Assembly: GCF_902459465.1 (NCBI RefSeq)
Contig: NC_047080.1
Location: 11,630,866-11,694,865 of the forward strand
Direction: 5' to 3'
DNA: 64,000 bases
Origin: Asterias rubens
Lineage: Eukaryota; Echinodermata; Asteroidea; Forcipulatida; Asteriidae
Position numbers and translations under genes: made by a program. This document shows, piece after piece, positions 1 through 12,500 of the stretch (position 1 is its first letter; every line of letters starts with the position of its first letter). The notes beneath the pieces are model-generated. The model was given only the letters and a program-made list of their open reading frames with translations. It did not search any database and was not told the origin of the DNA.

Positions 1-2566
1 CTCAAGTCATTATCTACCATGTCTACATGGGAATCCATATTTCTTACACATAGGGTATAACAAAACCCATCATACACTCACTTCTCCCCAAAGGAGCTGA
101 GTAGTAAAAAATTTCGAGACGAAAAGTTAATCTGTGCGTATTCTAATACAACACAGGACCTGCAAAATGCATATCACTGACTATAGTGTGTTCATAAATG
201 TTGCACATAAAAAAAGTGTGCCAATAAATAGTGCCCATAAAAAGTGTGTCAATAAATATCACACATAGAGGGCCAGATGTCTATATTTTGCCAGGAGTCA
301 GTCTCTCTTATCTTGTACTGGTCAATCTACTGACAAACAGCTTGGCCGTCTGGTTCACCCAGAAGTATCAATATTCCACTGCTTTAATTCAGTCACTAGT
401 TGACAATTCTAGAAAAAGAAAAATTCTAGAAAAATTTGCTCAGCTCCCCAAAAAATGTTAGAAGTATTTGTTGACTGGCGTAACAGTTGTCGCAATTTTG
501 TACTGGTTCGTAATTCATACAACAGTTAGATCACTACACACATTAAGCACTTAACACATTCTATATAGGCCAAGAGATTTGACAATAATATATGAGCCAC
601 AACATAGAGAAGATCATGCAGTTTGATCTGTTACTTATACATATTATGTCAACTTTCTTGAGACATTTTTATCAGAAGTGCACCCCATGCCTTAAGCTGG
701 AAAGGAAATCTTGACTTCTGAATGTTGACTGCTTGAATAACATGGGCTTACTGGTTTCCTTAAAACATCACAATAAGCCATGTTTTTCTGACCTTTGTTT
801 TCTCTCTTTGTATGTATTTCTCCTTAATTAAATTACTTCAGATAGTCTTGCCCAGACTTCAAGTGTCATTTGAAATTGACAATTCGATTACAGGGATATC
901 AAAGGACTGCAACATCCCATTTCTGAATTTACCTTTTTTCATTTCCCCTTTTTCAGCGAACTCTCCTTATAAATTGAGTTCTTTCCATTTCTGAATTTAC
1001 CTTTTTCCATTTCCTTCACAGTCAGCTCTTTTTTTTTCTGTTTAGCATTTTCAATTTTGTTGTCACTTGTATTTTCTCCAGCAATACATACCTATTACCA
1101 ATAGGTTTTAAGGGCTTTAAAATCTTAAGAAAGGGCGCCATGAGCATTATCTTTTTGATGAATATTGATTGCTCAGAGTGGTAAAGTGTAAACCTCAATG
1201 CAACACTACCTTACTAAGTAGAAAGCACCCATATTTTCTTCAATAAATTAGTATATATATACTGCAATATTTTATGTTTGTCAACCTGCTTCCTTTATAT
1301 TAAGCGCACCCTGCGGGAAATCTTCTTATGTTGATAAAATAGTCTGTGCTGGCACTGTAAGGGCCATGATTGGATTTCAGAACAGGTTCCTTCCGATCTA
1401 GTTTTCAAAAGGTTTTCAAACGGCAAATGTTTTCAGGACAACTGCCTTTTTTTGTATTTGGATATCTTACTGTGTGAGCAACTAAAAGCATTATTACTAA
1501 TACTGTTTTCATTATTCATTTACTTTGTTTGTAATTTCTTATTTTTTACAATGTTAACCTTGAATCATGCACAGCTCTTGAAGGAATCATTTCTGCGTCT
1601 TGATTCCTAAGGTGGTTCCCTAATTCTTAGATACCTTACAATGTAATACAGCCTGCTTTGGAACTTTGGCCTAATTCGCAAACATATCTTGTATCACTAT
1701 GTTTAAATAATCACGTTAAAGAATGTGTAACTGGTTTGCCTCGCAATATGAACCTGGAATCTTTTGTGTCCGGAGAGGAAAATGCAATTTGACCGACTTT
1801 CGTTTCATTTACGATGTATTTTTTTTATAGATGTTTGTTTTTTGTTGTATAGTGTTGTAAGCCTGGCGTCTGGGAAGCCAGGATGCATATGGTGTGAATA
1901 TCGTATTATTGGGCAATAATCGCCATCTGTATAAAAGTAAAGATGTATTTCATTTTTGCTGTTTGGATGGTTATTTTATGCAGATTGTAATGTTGGATCA
2001 GTGGAAACGGTATAATATAGCTGATGAAACGTGCATGTGTGAAAGGATATCATTGACTTAGAGTTGTGCGCAGCCTGACACGCGTGCATTTTGCTATTGT
2101 TTGTCATAAAAAATAGCGGTCAATGACGTCATGTGCAGTCATCTATTGTGAAATATCATGCTGTGTAATAGTGATGGTTCTAAAGAAATGCACCAACTAT
2201 TAATATTGTTTTGTTCATCAAACAGTCTGACTTGATTCAGACAAACTGTCCAAAATCAAATTAGCAGCAAATCTCAGCAGACATCGTGTTAAGACGATTT
2301 TGTGTGTGTTCGTTTCACACTATGTGATTCAAGTAACTATGGTAACTTAACAGAGTCAGCATGCAATTTGACAGTAAATTGCTGCAGTTAATTGCTTTTT
2401 GAAGTCTCTGCAGTAGACGTTACTCTAGGTTATTATGCTATGTAATATTCTTGACAAACTAAATTTGATAAAAACCAAGCTACAAAACCACCTGTCATGA
2501 AATGTATCACTTATGATCACATTATCTTATGTCACCATGTTTGTTTTTGTGTGTACTCCAATCCAG
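1..2566. other. Presumed intron / non-coding, no exon recognised
   Basis: AT-rich sequence with short homopolymer runs. The open frames at 231-461 and 812-994 start at non-ATG or unsupported codons, lack domain-like composition and lie in low-complexity T-rich sequence. It may be the last intron of the gene ending at 2680. Confidence 0.4.
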
Positions 2567-2680
2567 GCTGGCAAGTACATGATTGACTTTGATGCAACTC
2601 ACTGCACTCCTCTACCCCCAATGCTTTTCATGATGCCCTGGTCAGTCGAGGACGACACCTTCAATGCTGGACTGGATTGA
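2567..2680 (+). CDS. Terminal coding exon of an unrecognised gene (partial)
   Basis: A pyrimidine-rich tract and AG at 2565-2566 precede an open 38-codon stretch read from the first base (phase 0) to TGA at 2678-2680. The peptide begins AGKYMIDFDATHC, continues with a proline/methionine-rich TPLPPMLFMMPW segment and ends DDTFNAGLD, an acidic tail of the kind seen at real C-termini. A poly(A) signal follows 64 bases after the stop. I found no upstream exon in 1-2566, so the rest of the gene probably lies to the left behind a long intron. I do not recognise the family and assign no function. A chance open frame of this length is possible, but acceptor, composition, stop and poly(A) signal together favour a real exon. 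Confidence 0.6.
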   Translation, partial: AGKYMIDFDATHCTPLPPMLFMMPWSVEDDTFNAGLD

Positions 2681-2743
2681 GTAAAGAGTAGACACACTCT
2701 AAGGATTGGGTTAAGGGTGACTGTCAAACGCACCCAAAACATA

Positions 2744-2749
2744 AATAAA
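2744..2749 (+). terminator. Poly(A) signal AATAAA of the gene ending at 2680
   Basis: Canonical AATAAA 64 bases after the stop codon. Cleavage would be expected about 15-25 bases further on, near an A-rich run at 2755-2763. Confidence 0.55.
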
Positions 2750-2889
2750 TACTTGCAAAAAACTTCAATGTCCTATTACTATTGCTAATTTTGTCTAGGC
2801 ACTGATCAACCTGTTTAAGCCATTTAACTGGAAAGATTGTGTAAGGTGTCGCAAATGTGCACATGAGTATCTGTGTACAGTATGTAGGT

Positions 2890-3120
2890 GAATTCAGCGC
2901 AATGTTGCAGGCTGCTATACAGTAGACTATCATTCAAAACCATAGTGGACTGGATGATATTGAATGGTCAGACAGTAGGAGGGTTGACTGTGTACTGTGT
3001 AGATGCATTCACCACGTGTTATCATACTGCAGGCTGGCATAGTTTACCTATCCTTTAAAACCTTAGTGGATGATATTGAATGGTCATACAGTAGGAGGGT
3101 TGACTGTACCGTGTAGATTA
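2890..3120. repeat. Tandem duplication, about 115 bp unit
   Basis: Two adjacent diverged copies (about 2890-3003 and 3004-3120) share the segment TGATATTGAATGGTCA followed by CAGTAGGAGGGTTGACTGT, and an upstream GCAGGCTG. They lie just beyond the poly(A) signal of the gene ending at 2680. Confidence 0.7.
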
Positions 3121-3401
3121 ATTTACCACATGATATATTGCATAATTGTGATATATTTATGTTTGTAAATATTTATGGGGGATATGGTAAAACCAAAATA
3201 ATAGTTTTCTGGGAATGTAGTGTAATGATCTTGTTTGATGTTGGAGGTTCAGTGTATTGTAAATACGAGACTTAAAATAATGTGTTTAAATTCACAGATT
3301 GAGCATGCTTGTAATATTATGATTGTACATTACTGTCGACATTAGGGTGTGTTGCCACAGGATTGCACCAGTTTTCGAATATAATGTGAACAGTGTTGAC
3401 T

Positions 3402-3512
3402 TCACAAAGAGTTAGGACTAGTCCTAGGAGATATTACAAACGCATGGCTAATCCTAAGTCCTAACTCAAGATAAGACTAGTCTTTACTCCTTGTGAAATC
3501 CACCCCAGGGTT
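3402..3512. repeat. Palindromic MITE of the TAGGACTAGTCCTA type
   Basis: Contains GGACTAGTCCTA and the diverged inverse TAATCCTAAGTCCTAACTC. Relatives sit at 28976-29137 and 39790-39914, each flanked by 'GTCGATTTCAC'/'GTGAAATC'-like ends. No coding capacity. Confidence 0.6.
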
Positions 3513-3534
3513 TTAAGCAGTGTTTGCATGTGAG

Positions 3535-3700
3535 GTAAACACATACAGAAGGCTGAGGTTGGCTCAGTGCTTTCCCCACCTTTCACCTCTTTGGACCCCG
3601 GTTCGAATCCCTCCTCAGACTGGAGCCTCGTGGAAGTGTATTGGGCTTTCACAATTCATTCAGCAAGTTTTACCAGTCGGGTTGTTATTGATATACAAAT
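3535..3700 (+). repeat. tRNA-derived SINE
   Basis: The core has a polymerase III B-box-like GGTTCGAATCC at 3600-3610, preceded by CACCTCTTTGGACCCC. A diverged relative at about 60340-60545 shares CACCTCATTGGACCCC and TTCAAATCCC, followed by similar GTGGA-containing sequence. The internal promoter and dispersed copies indicate a SINE, not a functional tRNA gene; no complete cloverleaf is apparent. Confidence 0.55.
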
Positions 3701-3719
3701 CGCGAAACGGGTAGAATCT

Positions 3720-6700
3720 CACTTGTTTTAACAAGCTATGACGACTTTTTTCGTCTGTATGACACTAATCTATTTCAAAATGATAACTATAAAGAGCTGT
3801 GTTTACACCACCGTGTGAATGTGTCAGGTGATTCAATTCACAAAATGCGTAACTAATTTACAATTTAATTGCTTTAACTCCCAAGAACAGAAGGATTAGA
3901 CTTTTAATATCCACAGATGGTTGGGGTAGTTTACCATAAGTTTTTGAGGATCATTCATCCAGATCATAAATTGAATGTAAAAATGAATTGATTCGCCCAT
4001 AATTACTCTTTGGTGATCACTTTTCAATTTGAATCAAATTATTAGCATAAATATAGACTTAATAGGGTCCGATGGGTCTTTCTGATTGTTAAACTTGAGA
4101 TATACAATTTTCGCAAATCATAATTGCACATTGCAACTTCAAATTATTCCCTTCAAAGAAACAAGTGGCAATTAAATAAGTTGTATGCATGAATCATGCG
4201 GCGATACAAACTTACACATATCAACATATTTGGGAAAAAGCGTTTTTTGTTTTGTTTTTTTTTATAGAAAAAACACTTCTGTCCTATAGTTCAATGTTTG
4301 GATGATGTGGTTACATGATATTGTATGATAATTACGTTACAAAAATAAATATTAAAGAACAGCAAGAGCATTGTTGTGAGAAAGGCGCAGGATTATTTTA
4401 CAACAAAATCATAAGCTTACGAAATTCTGATAAATCCTAAATAATTCTGAATAAAAAGAAATTAGCCTTTTGAAAGAAGAAAACAAATTACTATGGATGT
4501 GAATGTGAACCTTGGGGCAATCTCAGTGTTATTGTATTTCTCAAGCCTTATTGCTCATCTCAAAGATAGAGTTGTGACACTTTACCAGCTTTGCATGTTT
4601 CCTGTTGTCATCATTATTTGGATTTTGTATCACTTCATGAACATGTTTCTTCATTCGTGGTTCCTAGAATTGTAATTCATAAAAGCAGATTTCGAAAGAT
4701 AACAAGAAATATAATGGAAGTGTTAGATTTCCAAAACCTATGAAGGTAACATGTAGACTTAGTGATTGCTTTCTCGAGTTGTTTTTCAGGAACTAACTCT
4801 ACAATTTTTAAAAATTATAAAATGGCATGTTGTGCGTTAAAACTAGTTTGGAAATAAATAAAGATCAAATTTCTGTCTCGTGGGAATTTGAGCACGTGGA
4901 CTTGTTGCAGTCGGGCTTCATTTATTGAACAACTTCCCCTCTCATATTTTGTCCTTCAAGCTATCAGTCAGCCATTCACAATGTTCTACTTTCTGCTTCT
5001 TGATTTCGCCAGAACGTGTTTAATATCACGAGATAATTCGGGAAAGACAATTTTCCAATATACGTCGCAGACAACTTAAGACGGTTAGCTTTCCTCATAC
5101 TACCGAAGGTGATGAGTAGGGAGCATTAACAAAATGATTTTAGCACTGAGTTTAGCTTCGAAGATAAACCTCCCATTCGGGTTTCCGATAATGAGCCTCG
5201 CTATAAGAACAACAGCTGGCCGGTTGTATAATGCAGAGGCAATGGTGCGGAAATATGTGCACAAATCATGATGTTTTTCAAACAAGTAATTTTGTTTCAT
5301 AGTTCCTGCCATGGCATTTATAGTTTGAGTTTGAAATATTCTTTGAATGTATTACTGCTGTAAAATGAACACTTTAAGATGAAGTGTTGTACTTGGCGAA
5401 GAAACCCAAGCAAGTTACGTCTCGTTTGGTTTACAAAGAAAACATAATGCCCGTAGCTCGACGATCATCTCATTCAGAAGATGTTTTGGAAGACGTCTAT
5501 TCCAGATGATAGGCCTCGATACCAAACTCCTTAATCCGTCAGTGAGATGAGAGATGAGACTAGAGGAAGATTCACCGTAAACCAACACAAGATCGGACTT
5601 CCGTCTGATTTATCTTAGACCGACTCGCCTCTTCAAGACCTACAGGCTACCCACGTCGGCTGCGCTAAATTAATCGTTTTAATTTCAAGTCAGTGCTTGC
5701 GGATGTTTTCATGCATTTTTCTCTCTTCTCCGATGTCACAAAATGATCTTGACGATGGGACGAAAACAAATGCGGTTCCGTTTATTGTAATAAATTGAGG
5801 GTTATGTGACTGCGATAGCAAGGCAATTAGCACGGTAGCAGAACCATTGGAATTCTCAACCAATCACGGCTTGACTAGCTGTATATGTAAATCATAACCC
5901 TGCCATAAGTGTCACTCAACAACCCGGCCAATTATAGCGTGATAATGATCGCTGTAAAACAAAGTCCAGGATCAATGATTGGACAACTATTTGATAACAC
6001 AACATCTCGCCTGCTGACAAATTAAAAGCACGGAGGAACTGGTTGATGGATGGGAAGCATCTCCCGAAGTTTGACCAGACGGAAAGTAACATTTAACATT
6101 TATTTAATTGAAGTTCTGAGACACATTACTACTTCTTCCTAGGTTCACAACATATTGCGATGTGAATCCTTTGGTCGCGTTGATAATTAGGCCAGAGATT
6201 CACAAAGGGCTGAATACAGTTTGCACAAGATGTACCAAATTATTCAAAATAAAAAGATGATGTTATAATGTAGCTTGGGTTTGACATTATTTCTTGTTGA
6301 ATGTTATGTTTTCTAAGGGTCTGTGAGGGGTTTATTGCTAATTGATATTTCCCACAGTTTGTTTGTTTGTGTAACCATATCTTAAATAACACAAAGAGAC
6401 GCAACACAGACCCAATGTAGATCTTATGCACATGACGTCATTTAAGTAGGGCACTCTCGCCTAAAGGTCAAAAGAAGGTTGCTCATTGGCCCATTGGCGC
6501 GTAGATCTATGCGGTTTCCATCGGCGTAAAGACGTCAATGCAAGGTCTACCCATCACTTTACATTTGGTTTTCCTCAAGGGTTAGTACTTGGTCCACTGA
6601 TTTGGTTATGTCGAATGTGCATGCATTTTGGCATGGGTATCGTTGCAGTATAGCACTTCGTTTAATTGTGTAATGTGATTCTCGTGATGAACCGAATCGA

Positions 6701-9365
6701 GAAATGTAAGCCGATGCATTTTACTGAGATGGGTTTACTGTTCGTCATAATCTATCCTTGGACAGTGTGGACCACCATTCGTAGAGATCAAATGCAGTCG
6801 TATAGATGAGTCGCACATTCTCAAGCAACATATCAGAAAATAAACATAATCAGAGAACATACACTCCAATGAATGCAATTGCATGGTGTCCCACTCAACG
6901 TAGTTATTGAATTACCTCTAGTTGTTGCGTTACATCTTTCTGGGGCACAAAGATCTGCCGAAGCGGTGGTATGGGCCGAGTGATGATACAGATCTTGGGC
7001 TGAGTGATGATACAGCAAAGGATGAGTTCTTCTTAGATACCATCTGATTTTTTTGTTCGTTCTTTCCATTGTGATAGCATTATAGTTCTTATTGACACTG
7101 CTAATTGTCTATTGTTCTATTTTGGCAGAAGTTTATTTGGAAAAAACATAACTTTTCAACGGTAGGCCTAATGCATGCAAACAAGTGATAGTTCGAAAGA
7201 AAAAAACCATGACACGCAGGGACTGAACCCCTTATCATAATCACACATAATGAGTCGCTGTACCTGACTGCGTGGATTTCCTTATAGAGGGGTTTCCCTT
7301 CACGTCTAAAACTGAAACGTCTTAAACAAAAAAGTGGTGTGAGGTAGGATGCTTTGCTGGCTGTAGATTTAAATACTGTGAAGACTCTTCTGACGCCTCG
7401 TTGAGCGGTAACACAAGGCCATTTTTACGGTTCAATCATTTCACAAATGCTTTTACTTCCCCCGCGGATCTAATCAAATCAAACTGAATGATATTTTGTC
7501 ATTTCTGTCGGCACTCCAAAACAAAATAAAACCAAGTGATATTTCGTGGAACGTCCTCATATTTCTCTTGAATTGCCCATCTTAATAAATGCAGACCCCT
7601 TTCCGCAGCGTGATTCGTGTGTAAATAACGGCAATGACCGACCGACAAAACCATATCTGTCATCAATATCCGGGCATAAAACTACGGAAATAGTTCTGTC
7701 GTCCTAATGCTGTCTGTTTCTTGTCAGTTGTTGATGCTCCGTGGGGTAGCGGCCCCACGGCGTGCTGTGGTGTGGTCAGTCACTCACCTTTGATTTGTCT
7801 TATCACTGAGTGTGAGATGATCGAGTGGACTGGGTCAGCAACACGCGCCAATAATATTCCCAAGGTGTAGAAATCGATCTGGCTTCGACGTCTAGGTACA
7901 AGACAAGTCAATCCCATTGGACTTGTAATAGTTTTAATTTGCATAATTATTGAATTTGCAGCTAAGCTTTTAAGAAGGTGTGCTAAATGAAGGAGATCGA
8001 TAAGAGCCAATGACGTAGCGTTCGGGACTACCCGACTGCTGCGTGCTTCTTGACCATAAAACAAATGGTTTAACCGTTTATGGTCAACTAAAGTAATTCA
8101 AGTTTTCCGACTCTGCACGTGTTTTCTTGACCAAGTTAATACACTTGGATTACTCTTTGAGGCTTAACAGATCCCCATGAGGGTTAATAATTCAAAGCTG
8201 GGTACTTCTTGACAGCGGAATGTTCTTGGCTATGAACTAAACACAACGTATAAAACTGCCTTAACCGTTTATTTTCAACTAAAATATTTCAAACTCCGAT
8301 TATGCCCACGTGTTTTTCCTGATGGATTACTCTTTGAGCTTTAGCAGATCCCCAGGTGCGCGTGTATAATTCGATCTGCGTCCATCATTGATTCCTTCTC
8401 CGATGTGAAAGGCCTTCTACTACTCCTCGAGTACTACTAAACCTGCTCTTATTAAAACAATAGAAGCGGCACAAAGTCAATAGCCATGAGACCGTCATGC
8501 GTTTTTCCTTCCCCTTTGTGACTCAGTTTGTGTGTTTAAGCTACTGAAGTAGGACAAGCACAACAATATTTAAAGGTTCCGATCGAAATCACAACCCATG
8601 CTTGGGTATTGCTAGGAAATGGTCGCTGAAAAGTAAATTGACAGTACATTTCAGTAATTGCATTAGGGCAACGTGATTGCCTTGCGATTACGCCAACAGC
8701 GTCCTAACCAGAAAACGCTATTTTTCTTTCAACGGTTTGTAGTTATTGTTGCTCACAAAAAACTACGTTTAGTACGCAAATTCTAATTTCAAGAGATTAT
8801 TTAAATTTTACAACTATGGCTTGCCACGTGACCTCATCTCAAACAAAATGCAAATAAATCAGGACTATTTTTAAGCATTTTTTTCGCTAAAATATTAAAA
8901 GGGTGTCTATTTTGTTTCATGTGATAAACAAAGTTGACACTTGCACCTGCTATGCGAGTTCTCGGAAAATGAGATATAGTTCCCGTATACAAATAGACGA
9001 GTGATGTTTCGTTTATTTTTATGGACAAATCATGCCCAGTCCAGACTGTGCCAACAATCGTGTTTGATTTCAGTTGCAGGATTCGTTTATACAAAGACAA
9101 ACACACGAACTAGAAATAATTCAGTTGGTTTACATCCAGTGGGTATATTTAGCTTTCATTCTAGTCACGAGGATCGGTGCATAATGTTGATTGGAATCAC
9201 TGTGTTAATTTGGCTCGCACGCTGAACAGGTGTTTGAAGTCAATTATCCGAATGCAGTGACCAGAAGACATCGGCATAACTAACTACTTTGGTAATTGCA
9301 AATTATGAAACTGATAGATGAGGATTGAAAACGAAATGCAAAGCATAAACTATGGTTTTATTTTA
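3720..9365. other. Intergenic stretch, no gene recognised
   Basis: No exon with domain-like composition and matching splice sites was found on either strand. Contents noted: a TGACGTCA-bearing repeat fragment near 6430-6560 and the tandem duplication at 8029-8375. The rest is unassigned AT-rich sequence. Confidence 0.5.
8029..8375. repeat. Diverged tandem duplication, offset about 191 bp
   Basis: Two copies share TTAACCGTTTAT (8070 and 8261), CACGTGTTTT, GGATTACTCTTTGAG and CAGATCCCCA in the same order. Non-coding; no terminal repeats were seen. Confidence 0.65.
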
Positions 9366-9369
9366 TAAG

Positions 9370-9556
9370 CTGATTAAAAAATGCACACCATGCTTATTTG
9401 TTTGAAATATTTCTGCTAAGCAAAACTAAACAGGATATCATCTATTCCTTGTTTACGTGTTAAATGTTATTCAAGGTGCTAACCTTATTCTGGCAAGCCT
9501 CGTTTTGTTGTGCTTAGCAACTTTTTATGTTGAAGCAGCTCTATGAAACAGGGCCA
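9370..9556. repeat. MITE fragment of the 'GCTTAGCA...AATTGGGCCC' family
   Basis: Carries the family hallmarks GCTAAGCAAAACTAA, CTTAGCAAC and CAGCTCTATGAAACAGGGCC. Better-preserved members lie at 35130-35366 and 44546-44792. Confidence 0.55.
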
Positions 9557-9559
9557 AGT

Positions 9560-12500
9560 TATCGGGAAACACCATTATTTGTAGGAATGAACAAAAACAC
9601 AGTGTGTATAAAACGTGTGAAATATTGTAGTGGCTAATAGCTCAGTGTTGGATAGTTACTACATGTACCTGGCCTGAAAATTGTAAAGACCACAGGAAAT
9701 TAAGAGCCATGGGATACTGACATTAACAGCTATACCACCCTTTCGGCCACACTTCACCTCCGACGCAGCATCCAAAGCCCGAAACCTTAAAGCCGCAAAT
9801 CGACCTGGTCTGCTTCTTTCTTGTTTGTCATTTTTACAACCCGCACTGGGATCGGGTGATTTCCTATTATTGAGTTCTGAACGTGTACAATATTGTTTTT
9901 GTTTATTCTCTACATGCGACCTGAAGGCAGTCCGGAAGCATTTTTGGACAGTGAACCTATCGCCCTAAAGGAGCAGAATATAGCTTGTAGATATGCACAT
10001 AATAATTATCATTGCAGGGGGCATTATTTCTTGATCGTCTCGTGGTTTGGGCAACCCGACCTATTTATCTGTCTAGCATAAGACCTATCATTTGGCAGAT
10101 TTTGAAAGCTAGGTGGTTTGACTTACCAAGTACTTTTATGCATTCATCTATTTGCCCATTGCACAACGCGCGAACCAATATAAAATTATAACTCACCTAT
10201 CCTATCCGCCATTTTGGAAGTCAAAATGTGCCCAAAGTAAGATTGACTCCCCCCCAAAATGGAAATCGCTGTGCAAGAGATCAAATGGCGCCAATGAGTG
10301 TCCACACAACCACAACAAACAAATAGACAATACTTAAACCATGAAATGAACAACAGTATTGGAGTACACGTTTGACTTGCCGTGATGATAAATTATTTGA
10401 TTCATTAATTGTCTTTCATTCGTATTGTGCAAGGAGTAGTGGGCCCTATACGCCTATATCATTATTTCAAAATGGTTTATTATAAAGCTGCAGAGTGAAG
10501 TTCTCTCTTTGGATGAACGCATAATGCTCAAATGGATTCCACACCTTCAAAGCTAGCTGTGCCTCGCTTGGGTAATTAAATAGGTAAGACTGTGTAAGTC
10601 TCGCGTGTGTTGAACGTCGAGCTGCGTTAAAGTGCGTGAGTTTGTTTCCTTCACACATTTAAGAAATGTAAGTGGGAACCCAAGGTATCCAAAAATGTTG
10701 GACGTGCTATGACTCTATGGTCCATTTAACTTTTCTAGAATTACCAAGCTATGGTTTGAAACAGCGGTATGTGTTTAAGAAGTACCTATTGTAGCAATAT
10801 CTTTGATCCGCACCGGCAATTAACTACGGCACCTGTCGGTTTTCCCTGCGAATTAGGCGAAGTGTGAAGTATTCACAGTGTACATCACTTGGCATATTCA
10901 GTTACGTCGCCTACAATTATTATGCTAGACACATTTCACAAATATTTTCTCCTTACCTTGCATTATGTATTGTGAGACAGTCAATATTTTGGGTGTGTTT
11001 GATTTGTATTGCCCGTGTGTTCAAACAAGGTCTTTATTATTTTAACTATTTATAAATGTTTGCGGTTTTGTCCATTCAGAAAATGATTTCCTTCACTGAG
11101 CTAGCTCCCGAGTCCAAGTAGAAGACGCATCCATACGGGGGCCTTGGATGGGTTCGAACATCCACGAACCCGACTGTGTCCTTGATCCAAAATATCTTGG
11201 TGCGACAAACTCAGGAAGTGAGAGCCGGCAAAGTTCAAAGTCAAGTTAATTTGCATAATTTACGATTATGAAATTCCGCAGCTAACATTTGAAATTCGAA
11301 AATAAATCCGCTGTGTAGTTTTTTTTTTTTATTAAACAAAGTGCGAGTTTTGAAATATTCAGAAAATGTAATACTCGTTTGTTGCAGTCAGTTTAATAAC
11401 AAAGACATCATATACAACAGCCGGCATTCGGCACTAATGGAAAACATACCTTCGGGCTGCTAAGTATGCACAGATTCTGAAGCAAACAATAATGAAATAC
11501 AGTTACTATGTACAACTTGGTATAATGTGTTCTGTTTTGCAATGCCCGGAAGTTCATCCATTCTGGAGAAAAATTAGCATTAGTTTAATACCATCCCTAG
11601 AACGGATGGCATAATGTGATTAACTAAAAACAATTTCTTGGCTTATTGGATTACGCAGTGCTGCAATGTTGAGGGGTTTGCACGCAATAAAATGGAGTTC
11701 TTGCTGTTAATGGTCTGCCTTTATATTAATATTCTTAGCAAGTATTTATAACTTTATTTATTTATGTCTTAAAAACCGATGGTGAATCAAAAGTGCATGG
11801 CACTGTTGCCCGCCGGCTTGAAGATGTATATGCCTAGGTATCTTAAAGAGAAGAGGACGAGGACAATGTTTAGCTGTGTGAGGAAACCAATAAGATGTGG
11901 TGAAGGAAAGGAAAGAAAACAAATTTACTTGCACCGTGGCACAGCCAGAGGGAGCTTTAACTGAACATTCATAACAGCGATGTTTCGCAGCCAAAGGCAT
12001 TACTGTAAAGGTAAGCTCATACATTAGTAACCTACTTTAATTTTGTTTTACCAAAAAACAAGTTGCTTTCGTAAAAAGCACTGCAGTTATTCCTCCATGA
12101 TTGTATTAACTATTTTGTGAAAGGATTCCATTTGAAGTAATACTGTTTTGAAATTTTTGTCCCTAAACCATAATGGGTTTCGGGGGGTTATTCGTAAATA
12201 CCGCTACCAGATAGCCAGATATGCATACCACTTTGCTAATTGTGGAGGGATTCGATGTTCTTGTCAAAATTCCGTGCAGTCTGCTGTAGACAATGTATTC
12301 AGATGAAACTTTCACATGTGAATTTTATTGTATATTTTTCTAAAATTGTATCTATAAAGCAGCATAACGCTGACAACAAAACCCATTCCTTTAAATTGAT
12401 TTTCTTCTTCAAATGCCGTTGGGTTTAATTTGTGACATTCGCATCATCCCTATACGTCACTTGTACGAGTATTATTCCATGCGCGCACACCAATCCTTCA

